Source: Pisolithus tinctorius (Eukaryota; Basidiomycota; Agaricomycetes; Boletales; Pisolithaceae). From it: a DNA stretch of 64,000 bases. The translations under genes were made by a program, and so were the position numbers. Below are positions 11,220 through 22,175 of the stretch, piece after piece. The notes beneath the pieces are model-generated. The model ran no database searches. It had not been told where the DNA came from and worked only from the letters and a program-made list of their open reading frames with translations. Location of the stretch: assembly GCA_024663395.1 (NCBI GenBank), contig JANFAH010000114.1:1-64000 (forward strand), in the 5' to 3' direction. Each line of letters opens with the position of its first letter. Position 1 is the first letter of the stretch.

Positions 11220-11415
11220 GTATGAAGGGGAGAGTTCATCATGGATTAGCATTTATATACCATCATTTCTCTCTATGTTATGCTACCCTTATGATCCAAA
11301 TTGCAGTTCTTTGAGTTCTGATCTCCAGAGGCAGAGTTTGAGAACTGAAACACCAATGATATTGCAACAAACATCAAGGTAAAAAAGTGGATACTACAAG
11401 CTGCAAGTACAACAA

Positions 11416-13034
11416 TTACTGGCTATGTCTCCCAATCTCATTGAGCTTCACCTCAAGCCATGCATGCTGAACTGTAGCCATATGGTCAGGATCACTAGCA
11501 AATGATAAGTACAGGCTGGCATGGGAAATGTTTCCCTCAAAGTGATTTGCAATCCTAACAATGTTGGTTGGCAAAAACTTATCCATGTCCAACAGCAACA
11601 GCTTCTGTGTCGCCTTGGTCACCAATGGATGGACCAGATCTTGGCAGATATTGGGCTTGGGATTGGATGCAGGTGATTCTGCAAGGGATGTGATTGCATG
11701 AGTGATGGCAGTCATATGTGAGCAGACTGTACCATGGATACCTCCAACTTCCTCTTCCATTCATTCAAGTATCATGTTCCCTGTGCATCGCTTTCATGCT
11801 GATGAGGTGGTTGAAGCTGCAGTGCTTGAAAGAGCACCTGAAATGACAGATTGATTGTCATTGTGATCTGCCTTCTGCTTTCTGGAGCACTCTGTATGAG
11901 CCAAAATGCTGGAGGGTGGCTTGATGGAGCTGACAGACGAGCCATTGAATGACGACAGGGCAGTTGGAGGGGTGAAGTTTGAAGGTGTGCCAGGGGGGGG
12001 AGCAGACTGGTCTGAGTGCCAGTTAAAAGTAGATCCACTATGAACCGAAGTGACAGTAGATGGCACTGGGTGATGGGAAGTTGTTAGTGTAGGGGGGATG
12101 GGATTTCCAGCTGCAAATGAGTGGAATGAGGGTTGATTGGCAGATGGCCATGATGGTGGAGCATAGGAAGTTGTTGGCATACTGAAGCCAGTGCTTCCAG
12201 TTGTGAATGGGTAGAAAATTGTTTGGTTCATAGACAGCAATGCTGATGGAACAATGGGCAACATATCCATGTCATTACTGGCTACTGGTGCACTAGGTGC
12301 ACTTCCTCCAACAGACACTGGTATCAGGAAGTCAACAGAAGGTGACCCTGGGGATGGTGTGTTGTTCCCCATGCTCTCACTGTTGGAAGAACTCAACCTG
12401 GTGCAGGATGGGCCTCCAGAAGAATTGTTGATACTCAGTGCTGAAAAGTGATTCAAGCCCTTGCACTTGGAAGGTATGAGTGCACTCATCCTGTCATAGG
12501 ATAGCCATCCCTTGTTTTTATAAGGCACTGCATCCTTGTGGACCTGCCAATGTCACCATTAGCACAGGACATTCAATCTGATTGGATTGAATCATACCTT
12601 CACATAACTGTCCCATGAATTCTTGTTTGCAACACTGATATCAGCCCCTGACTTCAGAGAATATGCAAATCCAGATGAACAGCTAAGATGATCAACAACT
12701 GTGTATGTACTTCATAGCTGTGTGATATCAGCTAGTTATTCTGTCATTTGACTGACTCACACACCCTTTTCCATTTCTCTTTGCATGATTTAGGGGTTTT
12801 GGGCCCCCCTTTCTCAGGGTTTGCAAGCATCAGAGAAGCTGCACAGGCATTCCAAAATGGTGCCTTGAAATTTAAACCGTTACCAGTGGTTGCCTTGTGG
12901 GAATCAATGAAGTCAAGAAGAGCAAACATATCCTTATCTGACCATGACACTTGCATCAAGTGGCCATCTGGGGACTGCGAACTATGAGATTTGCCCTTGT
13001 GGTCAGATGATTTCACTGCTTTACAAGGGGGCAT
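11416..13034 (-). pseudogene. Harbinger-associated Myb/SANT-like DNA-binding protein
   Basis: The likely start is MPPCKAVKSS at 13034. Exon 1 has the Myb/SANT-like block (WSDKDMFALLDFIDSHKA, NFKAPFWNACAASL, KSCKEKWKRV). Introns near 12690-12745 and 12541-12596 separate it from GFAYSLKSGADISVANKNSW and VHKDAVPYKNKGW. A long Ser/Pro-rich linker follows (11794-12528), then a C-terminal helical part (DMDKFLPTNIVRIANHF, 11416-11760) after a frame change near 11760-11790. In PIF/Harbinger systems such a protein helps deliver the transposase to the ends. The exon limits are approximate; whether it is intact after splicing is uncertain. Confidence 0.75.
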
Positions 13035-13134
13035 GGCAACAAATGGAGGGAGAAGCAAGAGTAGATGCTGTACAAGTGGAGCTTTGATGCATAACCCCAC
13101 CTCTAGCATGGCATCTTGGCCATACACCAGATGC

Positions 13135-13253
13135 TCTCCTCCTAAATTGGGGCTCCAATTGAACTCTGTATGCTTATGTCATGAAGGCCTGGGACTTTTT
13201 TTTTTGGTTTTTTCACCTGGATTCTTTGTGGGACTTCATTACCAAACTAGCTC
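13135..13253 (-). repeat. Harbinger right TIR
   Basis: 119 bp ending CTTCATTACCAAACTAGCTC, followed by TTA. It is the inverted copy of the left TIR. Confidence 0.9.
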
Positions 13254-13261
13254 TTACAGAC

Positions 13262-16200
13262 ATGTCATCTGGAGTGTCAGCATCAACATCCTGGCAACTG
13301 GGCCCATTGACAAGCATGAACACAACAGTTTCTGCATCTACTAGTGCTAGGGTCATCCAAGGCTTGAGCCAACTCTACAATATAATGCCCCTCACAGATG
13401 ATGGAGCAAATTATCAAATGTGGAAGTTTTGAATGCAGAAAGTCCTAGGTATACAAGGCCTCTGGAATGTAGTTGCTGGCACAGAGAAGAAAGCTCCAGA
13501 TGCAAACACAAACCCAGACCAGTATGAGGAATGGTTAATGAAAGACAAAGAAGCATGTGCACAGATTACCTTGATGCTCAAGGACGAGCCTCTTAGTGGT
13601 GTTCTGTATGCAAGTACTGCAGCAGAGACCTGGACCAAGCTCAGTGAATGGTATGAAGGAAAGGGAAAGCAATCCATAGCCTACCTTATAGGAGAACTGT
13701 TTTGTGGCACACTCACTGACGACCAGCCTATGGAAACACAGCTAAATGTCATGTGGCAAAAAGCCCACATCCTCTCATTGCTTGATCAACCCCTTGATGA
13801 CTTGCTGGTAGCAATCATGATGGTGATATCCCTCCCACAGTCATACTCCACACTCCAGACAATCCTTATGTCCTTGAATGACAAGCTCACCATTGAGACT
13901 GTCATATCTCAAGTCCTGGTAGAAGAAAGAACATGACAAACTTCGACAGCACATTCTGCTCTCACTGCTAAGACTAACCCAGGTAAAAAGTCAAAGGCAA
14001 CAGACAGGAAGAAAAAGAAGAAGTGTAACTGTGCCCCCTGTGGCAAAACAGACATACAGAGGATGAATGCTACAAAAAGAAGGCAGATGAAGCGGCCAAA
14101 GCTGCGCTGCAGGGATCTGCACAAGGGAGCAAGGAGAAAATGGAGTTAACAGCCAAGGTTGCAACTGTTGCAGAAGAGGATAATGGACCTCTTCGCCTAT
14201 TCATGGCATGCACATGCCCTGAGACCAGTGCATTGGAGTGGGTAGTTGACTCTGGTGCCTCAGCACACATGTGCTGCAATGCTCATGGTTTGCAACATTT
14301 AGCAAACTGTCACCCTTGCAGCCAGTGATTGTCAGTGATGGCAGAACCATACAAGCTATTGGGAAAGGGAGAATCAAAGTCTCCATGCATCTCGAGGATG
14401 GCTGCACAAGTGGAATGATCCTCCAAGACATCTACTATGTCCTGGACCTGGACACAAACCTTGTGTCAGTGCCTGCACTAGCCTCGAAGGGACTTCTAGT
14501 CACCTTTGGAGAGCAGGAGTGTAGGGTGCACATCGACAGCAAGGTTGTAGCTCTGGCTACTAAACAAAAGTCCCTCTACATACTTGAAGCAAGCTTCGTA
14601 TCTGGCAGTCATTCTGCATACATTGTCAGTATGCCTGATGCACTAAACCCAAATGAACCTTTTGCCACTCTCACCTCATGCACAATGACATCTAAGGCTA
14701 CACTAACCACCTGGCATCATCGACTTGGACATGTGAACATCAGAAATGTCCTAAGACTATCTGAGAGTGGCATGGTGTCCAGGATGGAGCTGACAGGACC
14801 AAAGGAGCACAACACAACTTTGTGCAAGGCCTGCCATGATGGCAAACAACATTGGGAACCTATTCCATCGAAGTCAGCTGTAGAAAGTCCAAGTGTACTG
14901 CACAGGACTTACACAGATGTGTGCAGACCTACAGAGACTGCAGGATGATCTGGCCATTGGTACTTCGTAACATTCATTGATGGACACTCGCACCACCTGG
15001 TGGTTAAGTTAATCAAGACGAAGGACAAAGTCTTTGGACTAACCAAGGAATACTTTGCTAGAGCTGAAGTGGAGACCAGACATCACCCTAACTATCTTCG
15101 AAGCAATGGTGGTGGGGAGTATAGCTCAAATGAATTTGAAGCCTATCTGAAGTCAAAAGGCATACATCATGAGAAGACAAATGCCTACACACCACAGGAA
15201 AATGGTGTAGTGGAATGGATGAACCAAACACTTGTTGAGTCTGCACAAGCTATGCTCAGTGATGCCAGTCTACCCAACAAATACTGGGGGGATGCCATAC
15301 TGCATGCAGTGCACATAATAAATAGACTACTGACTAAAGCACTTGAGCAAAGCATTACCCCCTATGAGGCATACACTGGGAACAAGCCATCAGTTGCCCA
15401 TCTTTGAATTTTTGGATGCACAGCACATGTCCACATTCCAAAGGAGAAGCATCAAAAGCTAGATGTTAAGTCCCTTGAGTGCACACTCTTGGGATACTCA
15501 GAGAATAAAAGGGCATACCTGTGCATACATAGGTCCACCGGGCAAATTGTTGAAATGCATGATGCTGTCTTCAATGAAGGGGACAGCACAGACATGTCTC
15601 AAGTCCAGATAGACATGGTAACTAGGGAAACAAGGTGTGTAACACCTGCAGTTCATGCACAAGGGATGCAAAGGGAGATTGACTTACCAGAGAGCAAAAC
15701 AACCCCAGATGAACCTGGAAATGAGTCAGATGGCAGAGATATTGAAGGACACACCTGGGACAGTCAAAACGACAAGACAGTGATCGACGATGGCTCGCAG
15801 GTTGCTGATGATCATGGCCGCTCAATGCTTGAGCCTAAAACTCATATTAAAACAGAGAAAAGCATTAGTGGGTCAAGCCATGAGCAGAATGATGAGGTAC
15901 AGACCTCAGAACATCGACACCAAGTGCCATCTGTGGCCATTCATTGCTCTGGTGCAACACCTGGGCCTCCTGGTCCTTATCTGATCCCTATCCCCCCTCT
16001 GGGACTTTGAAGGTCATCTCAAACCAGAAAAGTGCCTATTTGAGACAACGATCAACACTATTTCATCAATGCATATCAAAAACATAGCTTACTGTCTGTG
16101 GAGGATGTAGTGGCAGAGGGTGAGGGTGCTGAGACAGAGGCAAGTGCACAAGAAGGTGTGGCAATGGTGAGGCAGAGTGGTGACAACCCAGAAAGGGAAG

Positions 16201-16412
16201 AAGTTACCATGTACCAAACAAACACAATCTGTGACAACAAGCCTATGACATTCACAGAGGCAATGTGTCGTGCTGATGCTGACCACTGGTATGCAGCAAT
16301 GGCCAATGAATTAGCAACATTTCACACTATAGGATTGTATGAGGAGGTACTGCACCCACCTGACAGAAAGATTATAGATTCGAAGTGGGTCTACAAGATA
16401 AAGCGAGGCCCT
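13262..16412 (+). pseudogene. copia gag-protease-integrase and start of RT, decayed
   Basis: Gag starts at MSSGVSAST (13262) and continues through MPLTDDGANY and a long gag frame at 13433-13936. The protease motif WVVDSGASAHMCC is near 14240. Integrase follows with an HHCC region (HHRLGHVN, CKACHDGKQH), a first Asp in YTDVCRP, RSNGGGEY where RSDNGGEY is expected, and the Glu in PQENGVVEWMN. LRIFGC-like and RT N-terminal sequence (SKWVYKIKRGPTG) end at the Ty3#1 insertion. Stops after MWKF, ETAG and VAHL fit CGA to TGA. The gene resumes at 35796. Confidence 0.85.
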
Positions 16413-16635
16413 ACAGGTGTCATATACCGAGAAACCCTCGGTTTGGTCTTATGCTCAGAATGCCGAGTCAATGCCGAATGCCAAAACAAACCCTGTCCCT
16501 TACTATACTTTTCTAGTTAGCCTTCTGTACTGCCCTTGCTTGTGCCAGGGCAGTGTCTGTCTCTGGCTCTCCAATCCCTGTCTCCTCGCTTAACCTTTAG
16601 TTGGTTCCTTGTACAGCTATTTAGTCCCCCACCGG

Positions 16636-17061
16636 TGTAGGGAATAAGTACTCCCTACTGAGGTGATTTAATTATTTTATCTTTTCTATTGTGTTTTTGC
16701 TTTGATTTACATTAGTGATACTTAGCCTACCTTTGTGGCGCATTTTTGGTAGCTTAGTCAGCATTTTTTGCGCACTAGTGTAGGTCTACAGTACACAACA
16801 AAAAAAGGGAGAAACCAGACTGCGAGACAGCGAAAATAAAAGACTGCGAACGAAAGACTGCAACAAGCCCTCACTGAGGCACCTCTAGACAACCTCCAGA
16901 CGCCTTTGTTTGCTCATTTCCCCACTCCATTCCTTCTGACCAACTCCAGTCACTCATTTGACTCCTTTTCACTGATCCAAGCACAGAGCTCCTCTGGGTC
17001 GAACTAGACCCTTTCCATCAATCCCTAGGAGTCCCTAGGATCGCTATCTACCTAACTTACA
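16636..17061 (+). repeat. 426-bp solo-LTR-like insertion in the Ty3#1 5' LTR
   Basis: It starts TGTAGGGAATAAG and ends AACTTACA. It is flanked by CCGG (16632-16635) and CTGG (17062-17065), which corresponds to a single CCAG in the uninterrupted 3' LTR. TG...CA ends and a short duplication suggest a solo LTR of an otherwise unseen element. No ORF. It could instead be a small non-autonomous element. Confidence 0.6.
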
Positions 17062-17096
17062 CTGGCAACCCTGGCCTTTGGGTTACTGGTCTTCGG

Positions 17097-17142
17097 TATA
17101 TATACTCTATGTACATTGTACTTAGCCCCCCAGTCTGAATAT
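17097..17142 (+). promoter_or_regulatory. Ty3#1 TATA box and predicted transcript 5' end
   Basis: TATATATAC at 17097 is followed 35 nt later by AGTCTGAATAT (17132-17142). That 11-mer is the exact reverse complement of the sequence just inside the LTR at 17336-17346. The start site is therefore placed at the 11-mer, by analogy with Tf1 self-priming. The same arrangement occurs in the 3' LTR (35554 and 35589-35599). Confidence 0.6.
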
Positions 17143-17335
17143 CAACTTAGTTCACCCCAAGTCTCCAGCTTAAGCCTGAGTTGACTCTCAGCTTTCGCTC
17201 CTGATCCCCCTCGGCTTTCCCTGACTTCAACCCGGCTTGCACAAGGGTCTAGCGCACGAGCTAAGACCAAGGGTTGTTGCCCCCGGTGCTTGGCCTTCGG
17301 CCTTTGACCCCCGTCCCAGTCACGAACTTAACAGT

Positions 17336-17346
17336 ATATTCAGACT
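17336..17346 (+). other. Ty3#1 self-priming primer binding site
   Basis: ATATTCAGACT lies 2 nt after the 5' LTR end, where a PBS belongs. It does not begin TGG as tRNA 3'-end sites do. It pairs perfectly over 11 bp with the predicted 5' end of the element's own RNA. Confidence 0.6.
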
Positions 17347-17373
17347 TCCACTTGTGCAAGTCACTCACCACCC

Positions 17374-18744
17374 ATGACCAGAACTTGCACCCAAGCTCGA
17401 GCAGACCGCGCTTTGGAATCTGCCTCTGCCTCGAGACCAACCCAACCCGAAACCTCAGACAACCTTCACCACCAGTCGGCCCTCAGTTCCCTCGCCAGTC
17501 ACTGCTGGACTTCTGCAGTCATGCAGCAGTTCCAAGGATTCTCAGCCCATTGTTCCAGTACTGCACTGGCTTCCAACGATCGAGGTACACCAACACCAGC
17601 TGGTCGTCGACCTCCTGCTCCCTTTGGTAACCCCGGAGGTGATGGTGACGACGACCTGGATGACTCTGACCATCACTCCAGTGATGACAACAATGATAAC
17701 AATGGCGATCCTTTCGGGCCTAATCCTGAGGAAGGTGAACACGAGGAAACTGAAGGAAACCTACAGCTAAGGGTCTTAGACAGCCTCGCCAGGGCTGTAC
17801 AGTCCCTCGCCCAGTCTTCCCACCGAGACACCGAAGGAAGCTCAGGATCAGCCAAGGTCCAAGAGCCGGACACCTTCGATGGCACCAACCCAAAGAAGCT
17901 CTGACAATTCCTCATCCAGTGCGAGTTAACTTTCCAGAACAAACCCCGAACCTTCCGCAATGACCGCTGAAAGGTAACCTTCGCCCAATCCTACCTCAAG
18001 GGAATGGCACTGAAATGGTTCAAGCCAGACCTTCTTCTCACCAGCGAACCTGAGGACCCACCCCTGTGGATGGACAGCTGGCGTGAGTTTGTCATCGAAC
18101 TCCAGTCGACTTTTGGTCCCCATGACCTGGTAGCAGAAGCCGAGAACCAACTTGACCACCTAACCATGAAAGAAACCCACCACATCAATAAATACATGGT
18201 CGAGTTCAATAGGCTAGCTACCCAGGTCCAGGGATACGGTGATGGGGCTCTCCACCACTTCTTCTATGCTGGTCTCCCCAACCGAATCAAAGACGAGATA
18301 AGCTGGGTAGGCAAACCCCACACCCTTGAAGACCTTCGCTGTCTAGCTCAGGACATACATGCCCGCTACTGGGAATGATGCGAGGAGGTCCAACGCCAGA
18401 ACCAGTCTTCCAGTAACCAGAACTCGTCAAAGACCGGCAATAGAGACTCAAACACTGACAAAGGGAAAACCTCGGCATCCAACACCTCCCAGTCCCCCGC
18501 TACACCAAAGACCAGCAGTACCAATGCCGGGTCTTCAAAGCCCAAAACAGCCAGCAACAAACTTGGCAAGGACAGAAAGTTAATGGCTGCCGAGTGAAAG
18601 CGACGTTTTGACCTAAAGCTCTGCATGTTCTGTGGAGGGGATGGTCACATAGCCAAGGAATGCCCCAAGAAGGTGGCCAAAGCTAGAGCAGCTGCGGGAG
18701 CTCCAGAAGCCACACTGGAGGCCTCCACCGAGGCAAAAAAATAG
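17374..18744 (+). pseudogene. Ty3#1 gag
   Basis: Full-length frame of about 457 codons matching Ty3#2 gag along its length. It has an acidic Asn/Asp-rich N-terminal third, a capsid domain (EPDTFDGTNPKKL, KGMALKWFKPDLL, WREFVIELQSTFGPHD, INKYMVEFNRLA) and a CCHC knuckle (CMFCGGDGHIAKEC), then EAKK and UAG. Four in-frame stops occur: three replace Arg (at about 17902, 18376 and 18596) and one lies near 17968. The intact homologue (45217-46593) shows what was lost. Confidence 0.85.
18735..18744 (+). promoter_or_regulatory. Candidate -1 ribosomal frameshift site at gag end
   Basis: The codons GCA AAA AAA TAG contain the slippery heptamer A-AAA-AAA directly before the gag stop. The pol frame is -1 relative to gag and open across this point (KKIVGSPQNL). 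Ty3#2 has the identical heptamer and stop. Confidence 0.65.
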
Positions 18745-20202
18745 TCGGCAGTCCTCAGAACCTCGCACACCCTGAGGACCGCATTGACTCCGGTGGTGTG
18801 CTCTCGGAGGTTAAGCTCAACACGTCCACTCTTTGCAATCCAAATAGTCTTATGCCTACTGTTTCTCTAGCATCCTACGACGAGCCAGCATTCCCGGTAC
18901 TTGTCGACTCCGGCTCCACACACTGTTTCATAGATACAAAATTTGCAAATAAAATCTCTGTTCCCCTTTACTCTGTCCCACCAGTCCAGCTTTGGCTGTT
19001 TGATGGCACATCCAACTCGGTCATCACCCAGGCAGCAGATCTCATCTTCGTTTTTCCCTCCAGCAATGCAACCCCGGTCACCCTCTATGCAACCCCACTG
19101 GACTCCGAGTGCAAGGCAGTCTTAGGATACAACTGGCTCACCCAAAACAATCCGTCGATTGACTGGGTCTTGAGCAGTATTAGATTCCAGACGCCTGTAC
19201 AACGAGTGCCAGACCCCCCGACATCACCCCCTGACCCTGAGCCTTCGGCTCCCGGCACAACCACCCTTGGCTCTAATGAGCATCTGACCCTGCAATTAGA
19301 GAAACCAGTTGCACCGGGCTTGACTTGCCCACCTATCGCCTTCATCAATGCCGCAGCCTATGTCTGGGCATGCAAACTTGAAGGGTCTTCTCAGTTCAGC
19401 CTCCAGCTCCATCCCTCAGCCCTCACCTCCCTTTGGTCTTCAAAAGTAGAAGATGCACCGAACCTCTCCGGCGTTCCACCGGAGTACCATGAGTACGCCG
19501 ACGTGTTCAGTAAATCCAAAGCCACTACCCTAGCACCCCACTGAGAACACGATCTTAAGATCAAGATGGAAGGAGACTCATCACCACCCCTTGGCCCTAT
19601 CTACTCCCTGTCACCGGTAGAGCTTGAAGCTCTCCAGGCCTTCCTAGATGAGCATCTGACCACTGGGTTCATCCAACTGACCTCTTCCCCCCACGGAGCG
19701 CCAGTCCTCTTTGTCAAAAAGAAGGACAGCTCCCTTTGGCTTTGTGTTGACTTTTGGGGCTTGAACAAGATCACCAAAAAGGACTGATACCCACTTCCCC
19801 TCATCACCGACCTCCTAGACTCGCCATCCCAGGCCAAGGTTTACACCAAAATCGACCTCAGACATGCATATCACCTGGTTCGGATTGCCAATGGTGATGA
19901 ATGGAAAACCACATTCCGCACTCGGTATGGGTCCTTTGAATGGCTTGTTATGCCTTTCGGCCTGTCCAATGCCCTGGCGGCATTCCAACACTTTGTCAAC
20001 ACAGTGTTCGCTGACCTCCTAGACGTGTGTGTCATGGTCTACCTGGATGACATACTCATCTACTCCAACGATGAGAACTCACACCGGCAGCATGTTAAAG
20101 AGGTTCTGCGCCAACTCCAGAAACATGGCCTGTATGCCAAGCTGGAAAAATGTGAGTTCCACTCCGAGTCAGTAGAGTACCTAGGCTACTGCCTTTCGCC
20201 AA
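18745..20202 (+). pseudogene. Ty3#1 pol, first part: protease and RT
   Basis: Protease LVDSGSTHCFID and VLGYNWL, linker, then RT with [53 protein letters not shown] and the catalytic [11 protein letters not shown]. It ends at [10 protein letters not shown], where BIG copy 1 was inserted. Stops after LAPH and after KKD replace Arg seen in Ty3#2. The RT active-site YLDD is intact. It resumes at 31740. Confidence 0.88.
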
Positions 20203-20206
20203 CCGG

Positions 20207-22074
20207 TGTCACACACCAAAGGTGTTGTGGACATGGTTACAGCTGACTCTGCCTAACTTGTTGACGAGTTGCGCACAATGCCCAAGCATGCAGATGAAGA
20301 CTAAAGGCCTCATGCGTAGAAAGACTGTCGGACGTTAACAGTCATCCTTTGCACAAGAACGAGTCGTCAGTGCTAAAGAGAAAAGAGGAAGCGAGTTAAG
20401 CGCGCATTAAAGTTTTTTAGCGCCCGTGTACGGCATTCCAGTTTTCGTCATATCTCCACCATTTCCAAAGATATCGACTCTGTTCCCATGCTCGCTTAAA
20501 GTGCTCAGCCCCACGATTCTTCCTTCCAAGTTTGGAGAGGATCCTCGCACCCTGCGCGTTTTCTACAGCACTCCATCCATCAGACGCTCATTTCACTAAG
20601 TCCATCAGTCATGGCCACCTCTTCGTCGATCATCTCACTTGTCTCATTTGCCAGAGACGGTGGCTACGTATATCTGCCAGGCGTTCCCACCAGCTTCCGT
20701 CCTGAAGCCCCCTGGTTCATCCCATCATTGTCAGCCCCATCTCATCCCATGCAGCTTGGTCAGCGTGTTCTCCTTGTCAGTATGACTTCCAGAAGGACGT
20801 TCTTTGGTCGCCTCAGGTCTGTCACTCGGTTAGAAAGGTCTTATGTGGTCATTTCAGTCTCCCCAGTTGATGAAGCATATGGATCGTTCCTCCCTGCTCC
20901 CTGCACTGTCTTTATTCCAGTCTCGTCCATCATTCTTCCCGCATTGCGACAGCTGCAGCATAGTCTACTGTCCTCCAGCCTCCCTGATTGCATTCATGAC
21001 GAGTATGACATGCATCTTGCCTTCTTACTGCAAGATCCAGCAGAAGACATCCCCCCTTCTCCTCCTCCTCCATCAGAGCCCCGTTCATGAAGTTTTTGTT
21101 AACTTTGCTGAGAGGATGGAAGGGTGGGAGACGCGATTGCGTATGCTTCCCATAGCCCCACAGACCCCCAATGCCCTAGCCCCCTTTGACGCCTGACTCA
21201 TGCCCTTCAATTCTGGAGTTAATACTTCCCTATCTGGAAACACCGTCCATCTGTCATGCCGTCTTTGGATCTAGAGATGTCTCCGCCGAGATCTAACTTG
21301 CATCGCCACCCCCTAATGTGATATCAGTGCGCTTACTCAGTTTCTGGTTCTGTTTGACTCATTTTGTGATATTTTGACTATCCTTGACTCGTTCATTGCC
21401 AATACTTACCAATCCTCTTTGCTTGCTTACTTATCATTTCTCGCTTACTCATCATGATTACTCAGTCCTTACTCATTACTTACCAAGTGTTTGTGCCTTG
21501 TTTGTCACAAGCTGTGCTCCCCCCTCAGTATATAAACCCCCATGTACTTAGCTACCCACAATCAATCAACAATCAATCAAGAAGCAATCCAGAAGTCAGC
21601 TCAGCTCAGCATATCTCGTCGTCGACAGTTGAGGCTCATTCGGAAGAGTCTATCTGTCTTCATTCATATCATTGGTAGTTGAGGCTCCATCAAGGGTCTA
21701 TCTACCTTCATTCATTTATCTGAAGTATCATCTGTGCTCTGTCAGCACACCTGCTTAGTCATCCATTCACTCCTGCATAACTCGTCATCGACTTGCGCCA
21801 GGAGCACATCCTATCGAAATCCATTTACTCCCAAGTCCTTTCGGCTGAACACCCCTGCTCTGTTCAGCATCCCCTTCTCAATCAGCATTCATTCATCCTC
21901 TCCTGTGTAACTCGTCGACGACTTGCGCCAGGAGCCCTCTACTTGAAGTCCCCCCCCACACATTTAGGTTTCTCTGCACTCCAGGTTCCGCGGAGGCAAA
22001 CCACCACTCGCTCTTATTTGTCTTTTGTGTTGGATTTGTTTGGTTTTCACCAGCATTCCTCACTTTGACTCACA
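20207..22074 (+). repeat. BIG copy 1, 5' LTR
   Basis: 1,868 bp, TGTCACACAC...GACTCACA. TATATAAA is at 21529-21536. One extra T relative to other copies lies near 20560 (TTTT for TTT), upstream of the U3 ORF. Confidence 0.9.
20611..21090 (+). CDS. U3 ORF, 159 aa, BIG copy 1 5' LTR
   Basis: Intact ATG start (MATSSSIISL) and 159 codons. It ends at the proline-rich tail (PPSPPPPSEPRS), about 440 nt before the TATA box. The product is unknown; see the copy at 47466 for the youngest version. Confidence 0.5.
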   Translation: MATSSSIISLVSFARDGGYVYLPGVPTSFRPEAPWFIPSLSAPSHPMQLGQRVLLVSMTSRRTFFGRLRSVTRLERSYVVISVSPVDEAYGSFLPAPCTVFIPVSSIILPALRQLQHSLLSSSLPDCIHDEYDMHLAFLLQDPAEDIPPSPPPPSEPRS

Positions 22075-22076
22075 TC

Positions 22077-22095
22077 TGGAGCCCACCGCGAGGGG
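22077..22095 (+). other. BIG copy 1 primer binding site candidate
   Basis: TGGAGCCCACCGCGAGGGG begins 2 nt after the 5' LTR, with the TGG expected for a tRNA 3' end. Copy 2 has the same with one CpG change at 48915-48933. I could not assign the tRNA. Confidence 0.5.
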
Positions 22096-22175
22096 TGGTT
22101 ATTCCTGGATCAAGAACCCTGCTCACTCAGCCTATTGAAACTTGTCTCTAAAAAACCACTTGATATCTTGCTACT

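Larger units (their letters stand above)
9654..13253 (+). mobile_element. PIF/Harbinger DNA transposon, 3.6 kb, two genes
   Basis: It is bounded by 119-bp terminal inverted repeats and an exact 3-bp TTA target duplication (9651-9653 and 13254-13256), the TWA-type duplication typical of PIF/Harbinger. It encodes a DDE transposase on plus and a Myb/SANT-like protein on minus, converging near 11220-11415. It sits in the copia leader, 8 bp before the gag ATG. Both catalytic-site and Arg-codon damage show that it is dead in cis. Confidence 0.92.
16418..17333 (+). repeat. Ty3#1 5' LTR (with 430-bp insertion)
   Basis: 916 bp versus 486 bp for the 3' LTR. The whole difference is explained by the insert at 16636-17061 plus a 4-bp duplication. 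It begins with a small hairpin (ACCGAG/CTCGGT around 16426). Confidence 0.85.

Noticed and set aside
16418..17333. 5' and 3' LTRs of Ty3#1 belonging to different elements because of the 916 versus 486 bp length
   Set aside because: The length difference is entirely explained by a flanked insert; the rest matches and the element has exact ACAGG duplications.
17902..19787. TGA stops as programmed readthrough or recoding in Ty3#1
   Set aside because: The stops sit at Arg positions of the intact homologue in Ty3#2 and fit CpG decay; similar stops occur in unrelated elements here.
22077..22095. Assigning the BIG primer binding site to a specific tRNA
   Set aside because: The TGG start fits, but I could not match the following bases to a particular tRNA reliably.
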